A stretch of 64,000 bases of DNA from assembly GCA_013368325.1 (NCBI GenBank), contig JAACJK010000059.1, positions 682,001 to 746,000 on the forward strand. The letters run 5' to 3'. Under the pieces are notes generated by a model, which had not been told where the DNA came from, did no database searches, and saw nothing but the letters and a program-made list of their open reading frames with translations. Shown here one piece after another: positions 43,701 to 54,534 of the stretch (within the stretch, counting starts at the first letter, position 1; each line of letters begins with the position of its first letter). A program made the translations under genes and the position numbers. Source of the stretch: Ephemerocybe angulata. Lineage: Eukaryota; Basidiomycota; Agaricomycetes; Agaricales; Psathyrellaceae.

Positions 43701-45508
43701 CGCTCTTCATCTCACGACCAACCCACGACACACATGTTTCGCAGCATACTAGCAGTTCGACCCGTGCTTCGCACGGGTTCACGCAACACAGCCACGCCGG
43801 GCAAGATTGAGAAGAGTGTTCAATTGTGTTCTCTACACTGTTACTACTACACAGACCAAATCTGAGTACCTGTAGGTAAAGGAAGGTGTGATGGAGAATA
43901 TGGTACCTCGTAGATGAGGAGAACCTCTTTAGATATTGCTTGTTGCTTGGTCTCTATCTAATCTATCACGTGCCTGGACCCTGTGTCCGCGAAGCCTCGG
44001 CTGCAATGTGCCACAATTTTTCGTGTTTTGCCTTTCAGCTTTGATCACCCCTGAGCCCAAGTAGTGACGCGAGTCGCGTCGCATAATCCTCTCCTCGCAG
44101 CTCGCCACTTCGTCAGGATTGCCTCGCCCATCGCCCGGAACTCCCCCCGCTCGAACGCAGTGCGCACGCGTCCTGCCTGGGTCCCAAACCCATCTTCAAC
44201 TGTTCTCGCGCTAGGCGAGATTAACACTTGTCTCCGCCGTTTCAAAAGGCGGATGTACCGAATGGGGGGTGGGAAGGCCAGGGTCCTAGGGCACAGGGCA
44301 GCACACTGTCACACTGGGCTGATAAAAGCTGCCACTGCCCACACACTACCAGCTGGCTCAAGTTCAGGAGCGTCTTTCGCCGCCCGCGCCGTGCATTGCT
44401 GCTCTGGAGCCTACACTCATTCCGGGCTCAATGCCAGGGGCCGTTGCAGGAGAGGAACTTGCTGGGCTGGGCTCTCCGCACGCATGCACACAGGCGCGCG
44501 ACCGGGATGAAACCGTGAGTTTGCCTTCCCGCTTTCTTTGGCCCCTTCCTCCCTTTCTATACGCGTCTACTGCTTGAATCCTTTCTGGAATCGCTTGCGC
44601 TCTGCTCGGGCATGTCGTGCTTGAGCCCACACCCGGGATCGCCTTCATGCTCATTCAGTTGTTTTTATTACATTCCACTCAAGTATATTAGCATACACTA
44701 ACACGTTCCGGCCATTGACAGACACCAGCCACCCTCTCAGGCAGCTTCGTCGTTACCTCGCAACGCAATTTGAAGACTGCGTTGCTTCTGTCGTCTTCGC
44801 GCCCTCGACCCTCTCGCATACCCATACCCATCGCCGCCAGACGCATTGGTGCTGTCGCGTCCGCGCCCCCGAGGATTTCGCATACTCGTCGCCGCCGCCA
44901 TCCCATCCCGGGCCTCTTACCAGGCGCCGTTTGGGAATTAACACGGGGCGGGAATGCACAGCGTCTTCAATAATACTACGGAGCCCTCACGGTACGCCTT
45001 CTATCTTATTTATTACCACATAATGTGGTGCTTTCCTTCACTTTTGCCCGGCACTCCGTCTGTTTGAATGCTCACAGCAAATGGTGTGGCCCGTTTACGC
45101 GAGGGCGCCTCCTTGGAGCGGATGGCCATAGGGATCTAACTCAGAGGTCCCAGTCCATCGGCTTCAGCCAGCTTCCCTCGCGCACTCGGTTCTCCGTTTG
45201 CATTTGCGCTCTACAACTTGTGCAGAGTTTCGAGTGAGCGTTGACTCACTTTCCTATGGTCTTCATGTTTTAGTGATCGCAAAACTGACTATCACTCTTT
45301 CTAGCTTTTCTTTTCACGCATTCGAGTCTTCGACGTGCAACGCAGCATGCTTAGCCGGGTGCTGGTTATATTTCTCACTGAGTGATAGTCGCACACAAAC
45401 AAAAGTCAAGTCGGGATAGATATCGTAAAAATGAGAAATCTGAACATTAGAGTAATATCGAATAGTATCAAAGGTTGAGATAACGTTGAGATCTTGAGAG
45501 TAGTACTA
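43701..45508 (+). other. Gene-poor stretch
   Basis: About 1.8 kb. Many overlapping short frames on both strands, arginine/proline-rich from GC content, without motifs. A few donor/acceptor-like sequences appear but no chain of exons keeps a frame. A non-coding transcript cannot be excluded. No tRNA cloverleaf was recognised. Confidence 0.4.
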
Positions 45509-46060
45509 CTAAGCACCCACATTCTTCGCATTGCGAGTTGCCTTATTATTTCTTGCTGGAGGGGTAGGAGTGTCTATTGCTGATGCTTCTGTATCTGCAG
45601 GGTCAGAATCGGTTGTCGATGTCGTCTTCAACCTTTTCGCGGGGTTTTCGTCTGCAGAATCTACGGGTCTTGTGCGCTTTGGTCGGCTGAAACTGAACTT
45701 CTTCAACGGTGTTTTGGGATCGCCTGTGGCCGTGCGAGGAGTGTCTGAGAAGCTTGCGTTATCACCTGTTGCGTATAATTCGAAGTTAGAGCTACCCGAG
45801 AATGATCTGGAAGCTGAAGGACTTACCTTGCGAGCCGGGCATCGCACGGATACCTGCATTGACAATATTATCCGCAGCTACCTTGAGGCCGGTTACTTTG
45901 CCATTAGATATCCTCCTCAGCAAGCTTGACCATTGTTTGCCTACCCCAAAATTTCGCTCGGATCTAGTCAATTTTAGAGTCCTAATGGCTTGGATGAGGT
46001 CCGGTCATTACCTTCAACTGCTTTGAGTGCGTTTGTCCCCGCTGTACATTGGTCGCACAT
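45509..46060 (-). CDS. Small basic protein, unrecognised, probably nuclear
   Basis: Four exons on the minus strand give about 137 residues. It starts MCDQCTAGTNALKAVE, then EILGRISNGKVTGLKVAADN and IVNAGIRAMPGSQ. After a 61 nt intron come DTPRTATGDPKTPLKKF, SFSRPKRTRPVD and DENPAKRLKTTSTTDSDPAD, ending NKATRNAKNVGA. The KRTR and AKRLK clusters look like nuclear localisation signals, and TP sites are frequent. The exon ending in GSQ continues open into the intron, so an alternative form retaining extra residues is possible. No family recognised. Confidence 0.5.
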
Positions 46061-46438
46061 AGCAAGATGTTCATTGACTTTGATTCACGAACACCTTCAC
46101 TTGGTATATTAGCTGGTCGAGTCAAACTTTGTCAAGTTCGCGCAGGTTGAAGCTAGTTTAGACCAATCGCTGTAGATGTGTATCAGCTACCACCCAGTAG
46201 AATATTATGGATGAACCATAACTTTCCTTCCTAAGTTCCTTGGGCCTGGAGTCTCACCGATATTTGCGCAGTCTGAATCCCAAGGGTGCCCATCACCGTC
46301 TGCTTTTGATTCCGGTATGTCATGCCCGTGGGCGATGCATCGCCCAAGCGTCTCTGGCGCTCTACTTAAGCAGTTCCATCGCAGTTCAATTCAAATCCGT
46401 TCTACTTCCCACTGTGGCGCAGGCTATACTCTCTCCTC

Positions 46439-47215
46439 ATGAGTCTCGACCAGAACCTTTTTACCCTTCTCTTCGCCCCTAACAAGAATCATCCAAATGT
46501 AACCGATCTTGTCGATCCTTCAGGCACTGTTCACTACCACAAACGACGAGTACCTGGGCAAGAGTATAAGATCGAAGTCTTCGGTGTGCAGTATACCGTT
46601 GTGTGGCATCCTTGTCCACTAACCTCCTTCCCGTTTTACAGATCCTCTATCCGAGTCCTTGCTAATCACAGCGACCGCTCCGTCGCCCTCCAGCAAGACG
46701 AAGGCCCTGGAGCTGTACAACCCAACGAGCGTCGTAGAAATCAAATACACTGGAACGATTTCCTTCAAATGGAGCTTCAAATGGGAGGAGTGCGTCTTCA
46801 TTAGCCGCTTCATCGTCTGTTGCATGTGCACTAACTGCGCCTCTAAATGAAGACACGACTTCGAATGGAAACGAGAGCAATGCTTCCTCATTCGTAAACC
46901 AGATCCTCCAGTACTGGTAGCAATCACCAAGGAGGCGAATCGACAGGTAAAGACTGCTCAGGTCCAGATGCTTGATTATAATCTTAATCGGTGCGCCGCC
47001 TTTTCTGGGTTCAAGGCATCGAGATTTATATTAACCTCGACCATGACGAACCATTCTCCAGGTTCGACATCGACGATAGGAAGGGGCTGGAGATCATTAT
47101 ATTGACTTGCATTATGGGCATGCTAGCATGCCATTTACGAGTCCGTTTCCGCATCGCGATTCACAGTACTAGAGTCCAACTAGAGTCTAGACCCTTTGCT
47201 GTCTCTGAGATCTGA
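46439..47215 (+). CDS. Agaricomycete-type protein of unknown function
   Basis: Four exons joined across introns with good signals. It starts MSLDQNLFTLLFAPNKNHPN, then VTDLVDPSGTVHYHKRRVPG and, after an intron, DPLSESLLITATAPSP, VVEIKYTGTISFKWSFKWEE, HDFEWKREQCFLIRKPDPPV, LVAITKEANRQVKTAQVQML and DYNLNR-FDIDDRKGLEIIILT. I recall similar proteins as a recurrent family in mushroom genomes. The alternating beta-strand-like pattern suggests a small beta-rich lipid- or protein-binding fold related to tubby/LURP-type folds, but that is conjecture. The last 30 residues after ILTCIMG look unlike a family C terminus, and the stop may reflect a changed or unrecognised last exon. Confidence 0.65.
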
Positions 47216-48519
47216 GCCTAACATGATAAGTTTTATGTGGTATCCAAATAGTATTACATGTGAGTTTGATGTGAGTGAGTGGCCCGTGGGGGGTCTGTTT
47301 AGTATTTACTCAGTGCACCCTTACCTCTTTGCGACATAGACAGTTTTTCCTTTATAATAGAATTGAAGCTCTACATGTCCTTCAAATTGCATTAGTCCTA
47401 GTCCACTCTCCTCAGTACTGCCACGAGTTGCAATACTCTCCACATGCACCATCTGTGGGAATAGATCGAACCCTCTCTACGCAACCTCCATGCTCTCCAG
47501 CCTACACCCCCTCCTCCTTCCCATGTTCCATAAATTATAATCTGTGCAATATCCCTTGCCTGTGTATGAACATTGTTGGGCCCTGGGGCCAAACCCCAAA
47601 AGCTGCTTAAAGTGGAACAGCATTCTTCTCCGAAACTGAGAAGGATAGCAGCAGCGACCTATCCGACAATGACGACGAAGAAAAATTGGACGAGCTCAAC
47701 AAGATAGCATTCTTCCCCTTGTCAGCGACCTCGGAGGACGCGCAGCGGGACCCAGCCAATGCTTCGAAGACTGCTGGGCCAGCAAGCGCAAGTCCGCGGC
47801 CTTGCAGCCAATCTCGCTCACGGTGTTCATTGAGTAATCGGGGACGGACCTGCCAGAGGAGGTCCAGCTCTAGCTCGCAAAGATTATTGAGAGGGGAAAC
47901 TTGCGCCTGCATTTGGGAAGGCCATTTCGCCTGCCTGTGTGTGTGTGTATTCCTCGATATCTACCACACCATCCATGGGTACCTCGTTGTTGTTGTCAGC
48001 AGCGGCTACTGACTCATCCAACGCATCCCCTGTCAATATGCACTCGGCATCTGCGATGCTCAGCTTTCTCGAACAGTACAGCATCTACCCCGATACATCC
48101 CAGGTAGATGCAGTTCCTCCGTACCAGGAAATGACTATACATGCGCCGTTTGCGCCCGCGAACACGAGCTTCTACACCAATGCTCAGAGGAAAGCCTGTA
48201 ACTCCCCAGGTAAACTCTCCATCGGTTCGGTGGCGGACGGCGGGAAGAAGCCGCCGAGGACATACTTGGTGAAGGGAGGGAGGACAGAGTTGTTGTTTTG
48301 GAAGGAGCCGGTGTCATACCCGAAGATGAAGTCGCCTACTTCTCTCGGAATGTCTGAACTATAGTCTCCCGTAGTCAGACTAACAAATAACTGATGTCGA
48401 TCTTGCATTCCCTTCAGTCATGACTTTTGAGGCAGCCTGAGACAAACATCCAGCCGCGACCAGCAGCTACACCCGCTTGCATAGCCCAGATTTCGTCGTC
48501 CTGAGGGTGGGCATTGGAC
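47216..48519 (+). other. Gene-poor stretch with possible gene remnants
   Basis: Open pieces exist: on the plus strand an acidic stretch near 47620-47720 (SSSDLSDNDDEEKLDELNKI), and on the minus strand 48184-48408, a piece with DIPREVGDFIFGYDTGSF and LPPFTKYVLGGFFPP that has normal amino acid composition. I could not join them into one frame. They may be remnants of genes or chance. Confidence 0.3.
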
Positions 48520-51090
48520 TTTGAATTCAATTAGCGTAGCCCATACGTCGCGTGGGCAACTCACTCACCTGAAATCCGTGCGAGAGGGAGGTGCAAAGGA
48601 ATCCTCAGGTGGGCCATGTATGCCGGCGACGCGCACGCTAACTTCAGTCGTCCTGGTGCCAGACGCAGGCCGCCTGCGACGAGCTTCCACAGCGACGATG
48701 CAAGCGAGGCACATTCGCACCTGCACCCTTGAGATGCTTCAGCACTCAGGAATGGTTTCACAGCCTAACTGGATATCCGACTCACTGGATCCGTATGTGC
48801 CCACCAAGGCCAAACAAAGGTGTCGAGAGGCTTGGGCAACCGGCGTCTGGTGATGCTGGTTAGGTCAGCTCTTTCATTGCGATACATACAATGGAAAGAC
48901 ACTCCCACATCTGGACAGGTGCGAGGGCGACACGAAACGGGCGAACTCTGCGTACAAACGCGCAACCGATTTACCAGTGGTGCAGGTAACAATCGTCCTT
49001 TGACCTCGAATGACTAGACGACCGGTTTACCCAGACTTCACCACACAACGAGCAAACATCTCGTCTGCAACCGAGTGCACCAGCACCTGGTGCATACAGA
49101 TACCCACGCGAATTACTGACTGCGGGTGTACAGGTAAGTAACGAAAGGCATTGATATGTCAGAAAACTCACCAAAGTCTCAGAAATGCGAATCCTCGCCG
49201 CAAAGAAGGTCCCGACACTCGCAATCCGACTCCAAGCAGAAGTCCGAAGGCACCAGCGCATGCGCATTCGAACCCACGTCAAGGTAAGAAAACGGACGTG
49301 CGGACATGCCCAGAGAACTTTCAACTGACCAGAATCCCAGAAACGACTCGAGGTGCAAAGTGCCGTCAACGCAGTTTCCCTCCCAGCCAACCACCCCAAC
49401 ACATGCGACACACCGATCGGAGAACGCCAACGCCGCCGTCTCGTAGCTGTACGTGGAATCGTGCACAACAAACCGGCGAATTCGGAGTGTGGGCAGGCTG
49501 CGTCGAGAGTCGATTGGGTGCACTGAGCTCGAGGTAAGTGAATTATCATGTCAAAGTGCTCAAAAATCTCACCCAGTCCCAGAAACGACTCGACCTCCGA
49601 AGCCGTCCACAGCAACTCTTCACCCACAACACCCGCGACACGACCGACAGACCAATCGAAGGATGCCGGCCACCGCCCAGCTCACACGTACATCGGCTTG
49701 GCTTGATGCTCGCCATGTCGAAGCCGACGAAGCTGGCCCAGAACTCGCCTTCCCTTGCACGACACAGCCCTCCCATTCAACGGCATCGACAAATCGAGGA
49801 AGCCAACGGCTGTGCATGGTTTGACGTTAGCCACGACGAAATCGATGAAGCCGACCCACTACTCACCTTCCGAACATCTTCATCCCGGCACCTAGTACAT
49901 CGACGGGTCAGGCCGAACCTTCCCCGGCCATCGAGGGGCGGCGGAAGCCCTTCGCCCGCACGCATCGAGTTCGAACACGTGCTGGCAATCGAAGGACGCC
50001 AGCATCACCCCTCAACAGTACACCGGAACTCTAGCGCAATCGGAAACCTGAGGAAACGAAGATTTCAGGTCAGTCAGCTTGAAAGCCGAGGGAATACGGC
50101 GCATCCCTTACCTTCTAGATAGATTCTGCTCGTTGTGAGCACCCGGCGCGTCCAGGACTCGCAGGGCGCGTAACTCACGTCCGAAGTGTGCAACAGTAGT
50201 CGGAGATGGAGATGTGGGGGGATTAGCTGGAGTACGAGGGTAAGTACATCGATTTTCGAGCTGCGGGGCACCGGACTTACCTCTCTGTGCACCCCGCAGA
50301 CTTCCAGCCCTTCCGTACATCATCATGCGGCAGCACAGGGGCCTCGCATCGAACCTCCGACTCACACGAGGCTCCGATGTCGCCAGCGAAGGCCTCCGTT
50401 TGACTGTGGGACACTGGGTGCTGAGTGAGTCTTTCGTCTGTTAGCCTGCGTCGGAACTGACTACTCACCGATTTCCCTGTACCATCGCGGCCTCAACGTC
50501 GACTCCAGCACGCGAACATGTGCGAGGTCGCACCGTTCTGCCGACGCAAGCACAAAACATGCGGCTAGGAGGCCTAGAAGGACGGGGATGGAGAGGTGAT
50601 GGTGCCGGGTGTGGTGTTTCGAGGTCAGTGCTTGTCCCGGGGAAAGCGGCGTAATGTGCTCTCACCTCTCTTCGCAGCTGCACACCCTACCTTTACCCCT
50701 CCGGCTCATTCCATCGCAACGCTCGACCCACCAATCATCCAAGGTCGTCTCTGCGTGTCGCGTTCGCTGCTGCCCCTGGTGGCCGTGTGATGACTTCAAG
50801 ATACAGGTTTCCGTCGCGCCGGGCTCGCTTCTGTCGGTGAATGTTGCGATCGTTTCGCGTGCGGCTTCTGAGATTGTCGTTCACAGAGGTCGGACGTCGA
50901 AGGTTTCTCGTGTCCTCAGTCCTGTGTTGCACACACTCGTGTTTGCCGGATCGAGGTCTACCGAGGCAGTCCAGGTAAGTACAGACCTTGTTCGAGCTCA
51001 GAATCAACTTGTCACTCACCGGTCTACCTCGTCATCCTGGACCCAAGGTCATCTCTGCGTGACTACACGGTGCCATCTGCGATAGCCTGG
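48520..51090 (+). ncRNA. Putative spliced locus with little coding potential
   Basis: A chain of well-formed introns on the plus strand, each with a consensus donor, a CTNAC-like branch site close to the end and a YAG acceptor: 49134-49182, 49284-49340, 49534-49582, 50069-50118, 50240-50299, 50624-50675 and a last one starting at about 50972. No single reading frame runs through the exons, although individual exons are open (for example 49583-50068). Translations are arginine-, serine- and proline-rich without motifs. Two exons start with the same AAACGACTCGA sequence after similar acceptors. The pattern suggests a long non-coding RNA or a decayed multi-exon gene. Inferred only from splice signals. 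Confidence 0.35.
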
Positions 51091-51484
51091 TATAGGCTCA
51101 TCGCGCATTGCATTGTGGGCAATCGCTTCGGTCGGATCTAGGGAGGGCGGTGGTGACCGTGGGCAGTGGAGAACCGACTCAGAGAAGTCGCGTGCGGGGT
51201 CCTTGGGCGCGAAAGAAGGTGGCGATGGTGGTGGGCAAACCGAGATTGCCAGCTGGTGAAGTCGGAGATGAGTAGGGAATGGTGGGTAAGTAGGAACCTG
51301 AGAGCCGAAAGCTCGCGAACGAACAGCCGTGCGTCCAATGCCGCCGAGCAGTGGCATTAGTTGTATCATGATTTATGATCACAAATAATATAGTCATTGA
51401 ACATTGAACCTTGAACCTTGAAGCCGGGCCCCGAGCACGAGGACTGAGCAGTGAGCTGCAGTGAGCTGGAAGACAGAGCAGAAG

Positions 51485-51620
51485 GACCAAACAAAGCAAC
51501 AACATCAATATCGATAGGCGTCACTCCAGCCCAGAGGTAGGAAACGAAAGTCCGATCAAAGCGGACATCACGCGCGGAACGACCAAACAAAAACCAAACA
51601 TCAAAAACGATAGGCGTCAC
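51485..51620 (+). repeat. Pair of 40-bp direct repeats upstream of the gene at 51674
   Basis: Imperfect copies at 51485-51524 and 51581-51620, starting GACCAAACAAA and ending CGATAGGCGTCAC, exactly 96 bases apart. They lie within 190 bases upstream of the ATG at 51674 and may be promoter elements. Confidence 0.7.
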
Positions 51621-51673
51621 GCAAAACCCGGTCCTACAATAACGATTCCGTAAACGGACTCGTAACCGCCTTG

Positions 51674-52382
51674 ATGACTTTTCACGATTCCAAAGACGCG
51701 AGCCCCGACACTGTATCATCCCCGGTCACTGAACAGCCCTCTACACCACTCTCTACACCTCTCGCCAACCTTTCTCGGCGTATATCCTCCATTCCCGGCG
51801 TCGCTATCGGCACAGAATCTCTGCCCCCTCCAACGCCTCCCAAACCTGCCCCTAAGACAGGGCTCGACAGAGTCGCTGAAATGCAGGCATTGAAAGGCGA
51901 AGATTACAACGAAATTACTGTCGAAGAGGAAGGCAGCGTAGATGACTATGCGCAGTACTGCAATACTCTGCTTAGCGTCGGTATCTTCCTATCCCCGGTA
52001 TTAGCGCCTTTCTGACACGTTGCTACAGGACGACGCCATGCTCTTTATTTCCGTGAAGTCCACCTCTGCAGAGTTCGTCCCCAAAGTCCTGCAGGTTGTC
52101 GAGGAAGCGAAGCGGATACGGCATAAGGCAGGATTGGACGATGAAGCGGACCTTCATCAATACGTCCTGTACGATACAGAGAAGAAGAAAGTTCCAAAGC
52201 GTATCAACCTCAACGACGATGCCGACCAGAAGGCCAAGTATACCCCGCCCAGCAGCCTCACAGTTCATCTTAGCAAGATCGACATGCCTGAACTTCAGCC
52301 GAAGTCCACACTCAAAGCGCAGCCAACAGAGAAAGGCAAGAAGAAGGAGGACAAGAAGAAGGACGATAAAAAGGGTCGGTGA
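51674..52382 (+). CDS. Small protein with lysine-rich tail, unrecognised
   Basis: Exons 51674-51976 and 52029-52382 give 218 residues. The first 70 residues are Ser/Pro/Thr-rich (PLSTPLANLSRRISS, LPPPTPPKPAPKTGLDRVAE). Then comes a compact domain: EEGSVDDYAQYCNTLLS, joined across the intron to DDAMLFISVKSTSAEFVPKV, LQVVEEAKRIRHKAGLDDEA and DLHQYVLYDTEKKKVPKRIN. The tail is almost all K, D and E (EKGKKKEDKKKDDKKGR). The middle domain looks conserved but I cannot name it. The ATG chosen is the first in frame. Confidence 0.7.
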
Positions 52383-53652
52383 CCAGAACAGTGTTTCATT
52401 TCCCCCATCCAGCCTTTAACCTCTCCCTCATCTGTTTTCGCTCATCTTAGCCACGCCTTCTAAACGCTCTTCGCAAAACCATGGTGACAGCGACGAGGGA
52501 AGTGCTTTGACATATTGAGGGCCTGGGTGCCATGTGCATTGTGCGAAATGCGACCCACGTAGAGTACGTATTCATCCAACGTTAGCTCACTCCAGATGTC
52601 CAGAAATATGAAAGAACTGCGGAAAATATGCCAGGCGGTCGTTCCACTCCCTGCTATACTTCGAAACCTGGTGCTTCGATCCGGCCGGCACTTTTTCTGG
52701 CGCATCCGTTCCGTGATCCTTTTACCTTCAACTCAATGAACGAATAGAAAGTTCTCAGGATTCTTCAAGCCTGAACAATTGAGCAAGGATAAGCCTCGGA
52801 TCTCAGCACCCTCCCAACCCGCCCGGCGCCTGAACGACTAATGATGGTGATGGGCATCATTCCAGCGAGCGCTTAAGCGCCCGCGAATGAAAAGCGTCCG
52901 ACGTACACACCCGCGACCAGCCGCGACCCCACGCTTCCTGTCATTTATTGCTGTCTTCATTCCATTTCACTCCTCGCGCGCGCGGACGGACTCCGCCCCG
53001 TGGTGCCTAGCGCTGCCGCACACCTTCATCTCTCTTCATCTCCGTGTTCGAACTTCATGGCATGGCAACCTATGGCAACCCGTATGCCTCCGTATGTTCA
53101 TGGCCGCTTCCACTCCATTCCATTCCGGATACTCCAGGTACACGAGGGTACCGTACACGTCGTTGTCTATGAATGCGCGTCACTGGGCGGATCATGGGCT
53201 AGCGTGCGCCTATGAATGTTCCTGCGTATGATATCATATCTATTCGGGTCGTGTACCTTGGGGTCTGGACGCGGCGCGGAGCAACTGCTACTAGTAGTGG
53301 AAGTGGGCATCTCACAGTGGCCTGCGAAGGCCTTGAGCGGAGCGCGCCTGGCGACGAGATGCGGGGGTATCCAGGGGTATCCTGGAGCACAGCCTGAGTG
53401 CGTGTCGCCTCCGAATCACCTCCGAAGTTAGTCTGAGCCGTACCTGGCGCCAAGACCATAGGAGGGGAGGGAGTTTGAAAATTTGATGTCGGCCGCGCGG
53501 CCACGAACCAAGAACACGGCTCAATCCCTAATTAGTGTGATTGCAAGCGCGCCTCTAGCAGAAATACACGTCTCTTGCCTTTACACTCACAACCTAACCC
53601 TCCACACTCTTTTTATACCCTTTCTAATGACTATATACCCTTTATAACTTAT
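52383..53652 (+). other. Intergenic stretch without recognised genes
   Basis: About 1.3 kb between convergent genes. Contains short direct repeats (ATGGCAACC-type near 53060-53085) and only short frames. Confidence 0.4.
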
Positions 53653-54534
53653 CTATGGCGACTTCTGGAGAAGAATCCGACCGGTGGCTCCACGACGGAC
53701 TCTGCGACGCGTTGTATACGCCGGTAGTTCTTGACTGTAATTTCCATCCAAGCGAACCGAAGGAGGTAGGGCATACGACGGTATTGTAAACGGAGGGGCG
53801 TTGAGTGCGACCTTGCCATCGAGATTGAGTCGGGACTTCTCATGCCGAAAAAAGTGTTCGACAATGGCGACGGGGTGTTCATCGGGTTTCTCTCCTTGAG
53901 CGGCCAGAAAAGACTTGATTCCCTTTGCAACACCAGTGTATTGGGAGAACGAGTACTTCCCCGAGAAGTATACATCGAATAATTCGCCGAAAGAGGAGAA
54001 TCCAGCCTGACGCATGCACCTGTACACAATCGCCGCCCTCATCTCTGCATTGACCTTCTCTGAGTGCGGAAAGACATAGCTCGAGCCTAGCCGCCACCGA
54101 TCGTCCCTGCCCTTTCCGTTTCCTTTGTAGATGATCCCTCGGAACAACCCAGCAGCAAAAAGCTTCTCCTCGCCATCCCGCAAACGTGAAAGGTCGTCGA
54201 CAGTGGGCGAGCCTGCGCGAGCTAGAACTGGAACAGCCGGTGCAGGGGAAGGGGGACCGAGTGACGGCGGGATTGCAGCCGAGTATGCGGGCCATGGGGT
54301 GGCGTAAACTGGGTAGGGGTAGGGGTAGTGCCCAGAGGGGACTTGGCCAGGAGTTGCAGGGAAGTGAAGGGGTGAAGGAGACGCGACGTTCCAGGGGGAA
54401 GAATGGTACTGGGTTCCGGAGACGGGAACGGGCTGCGCGATGGGAATTTGCTGGGAACTAGGGTGGCGCTGGGGTGTCCTGAATGTGTTGTATGTGTTCG
54501 ATTCTTCATCCGTGGCCCCAGGGGGTGGATCCAT
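53653..54534 (-). CDS. Intronless Pro-rich protein, unrecognised
   Basis: One uninterrupted frame of 293 residues. The N-terminal 115 residues are proline-rich (QIPIAQPVPVSGTQYHSSPW, GHYPYPYPVYATPWPAYSAA). The rest has globular composition: VDDLSRLRDGEEKLFAAGLF, RWRLGSSYVFPHSEKVNAEM, RAAIVYRCMRQAGFSSFGEL, FDVYFSGKYSFSQYTGVAKG and IVEHFFRHEKSRLNLD. A basic C terminus (TTRRRVRRGATGR) follows. Lack of introns is unusual here and may point to retroposition or a recent origin. No family recognised. The ATG at 54534 is the first Met of the frame. Confidence 0.65.
   Translation of the reverse strand: MDPPPGATDEESNTYNTFRTPQRHPSSQQIPIAQPVPVSGTQYHSSPWNVASPSPLHFPATPGQVPSGHYPYPYPVYATPWPAYSAAIPPSLGPPSPAPAVPVLARAGSPTVDDLSRLRDGEEKLFAAGLFRGIIYKGNGKGRDDRWRLGSSYVFPHSEKVNAEMRAAIVYRCMRQAGFSSFGELFDVYFSGKYSFSQYTGVAKGIKSFLAAQGEKPDEHPVAIVEHFFRHEKSRLNLDGKVALNAPPFTIPSYALPPSVRLDGNYSQELPAYTTRRRVRRGATGRILLQKSP

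Noticed and set aside
43980..44520. Possible structural RNA or tRNA in a GC-rich patch
   Set aside because: No tRNA A/B boxes or cloverleaf could be found, and no 5S or snRNA motif was seen.
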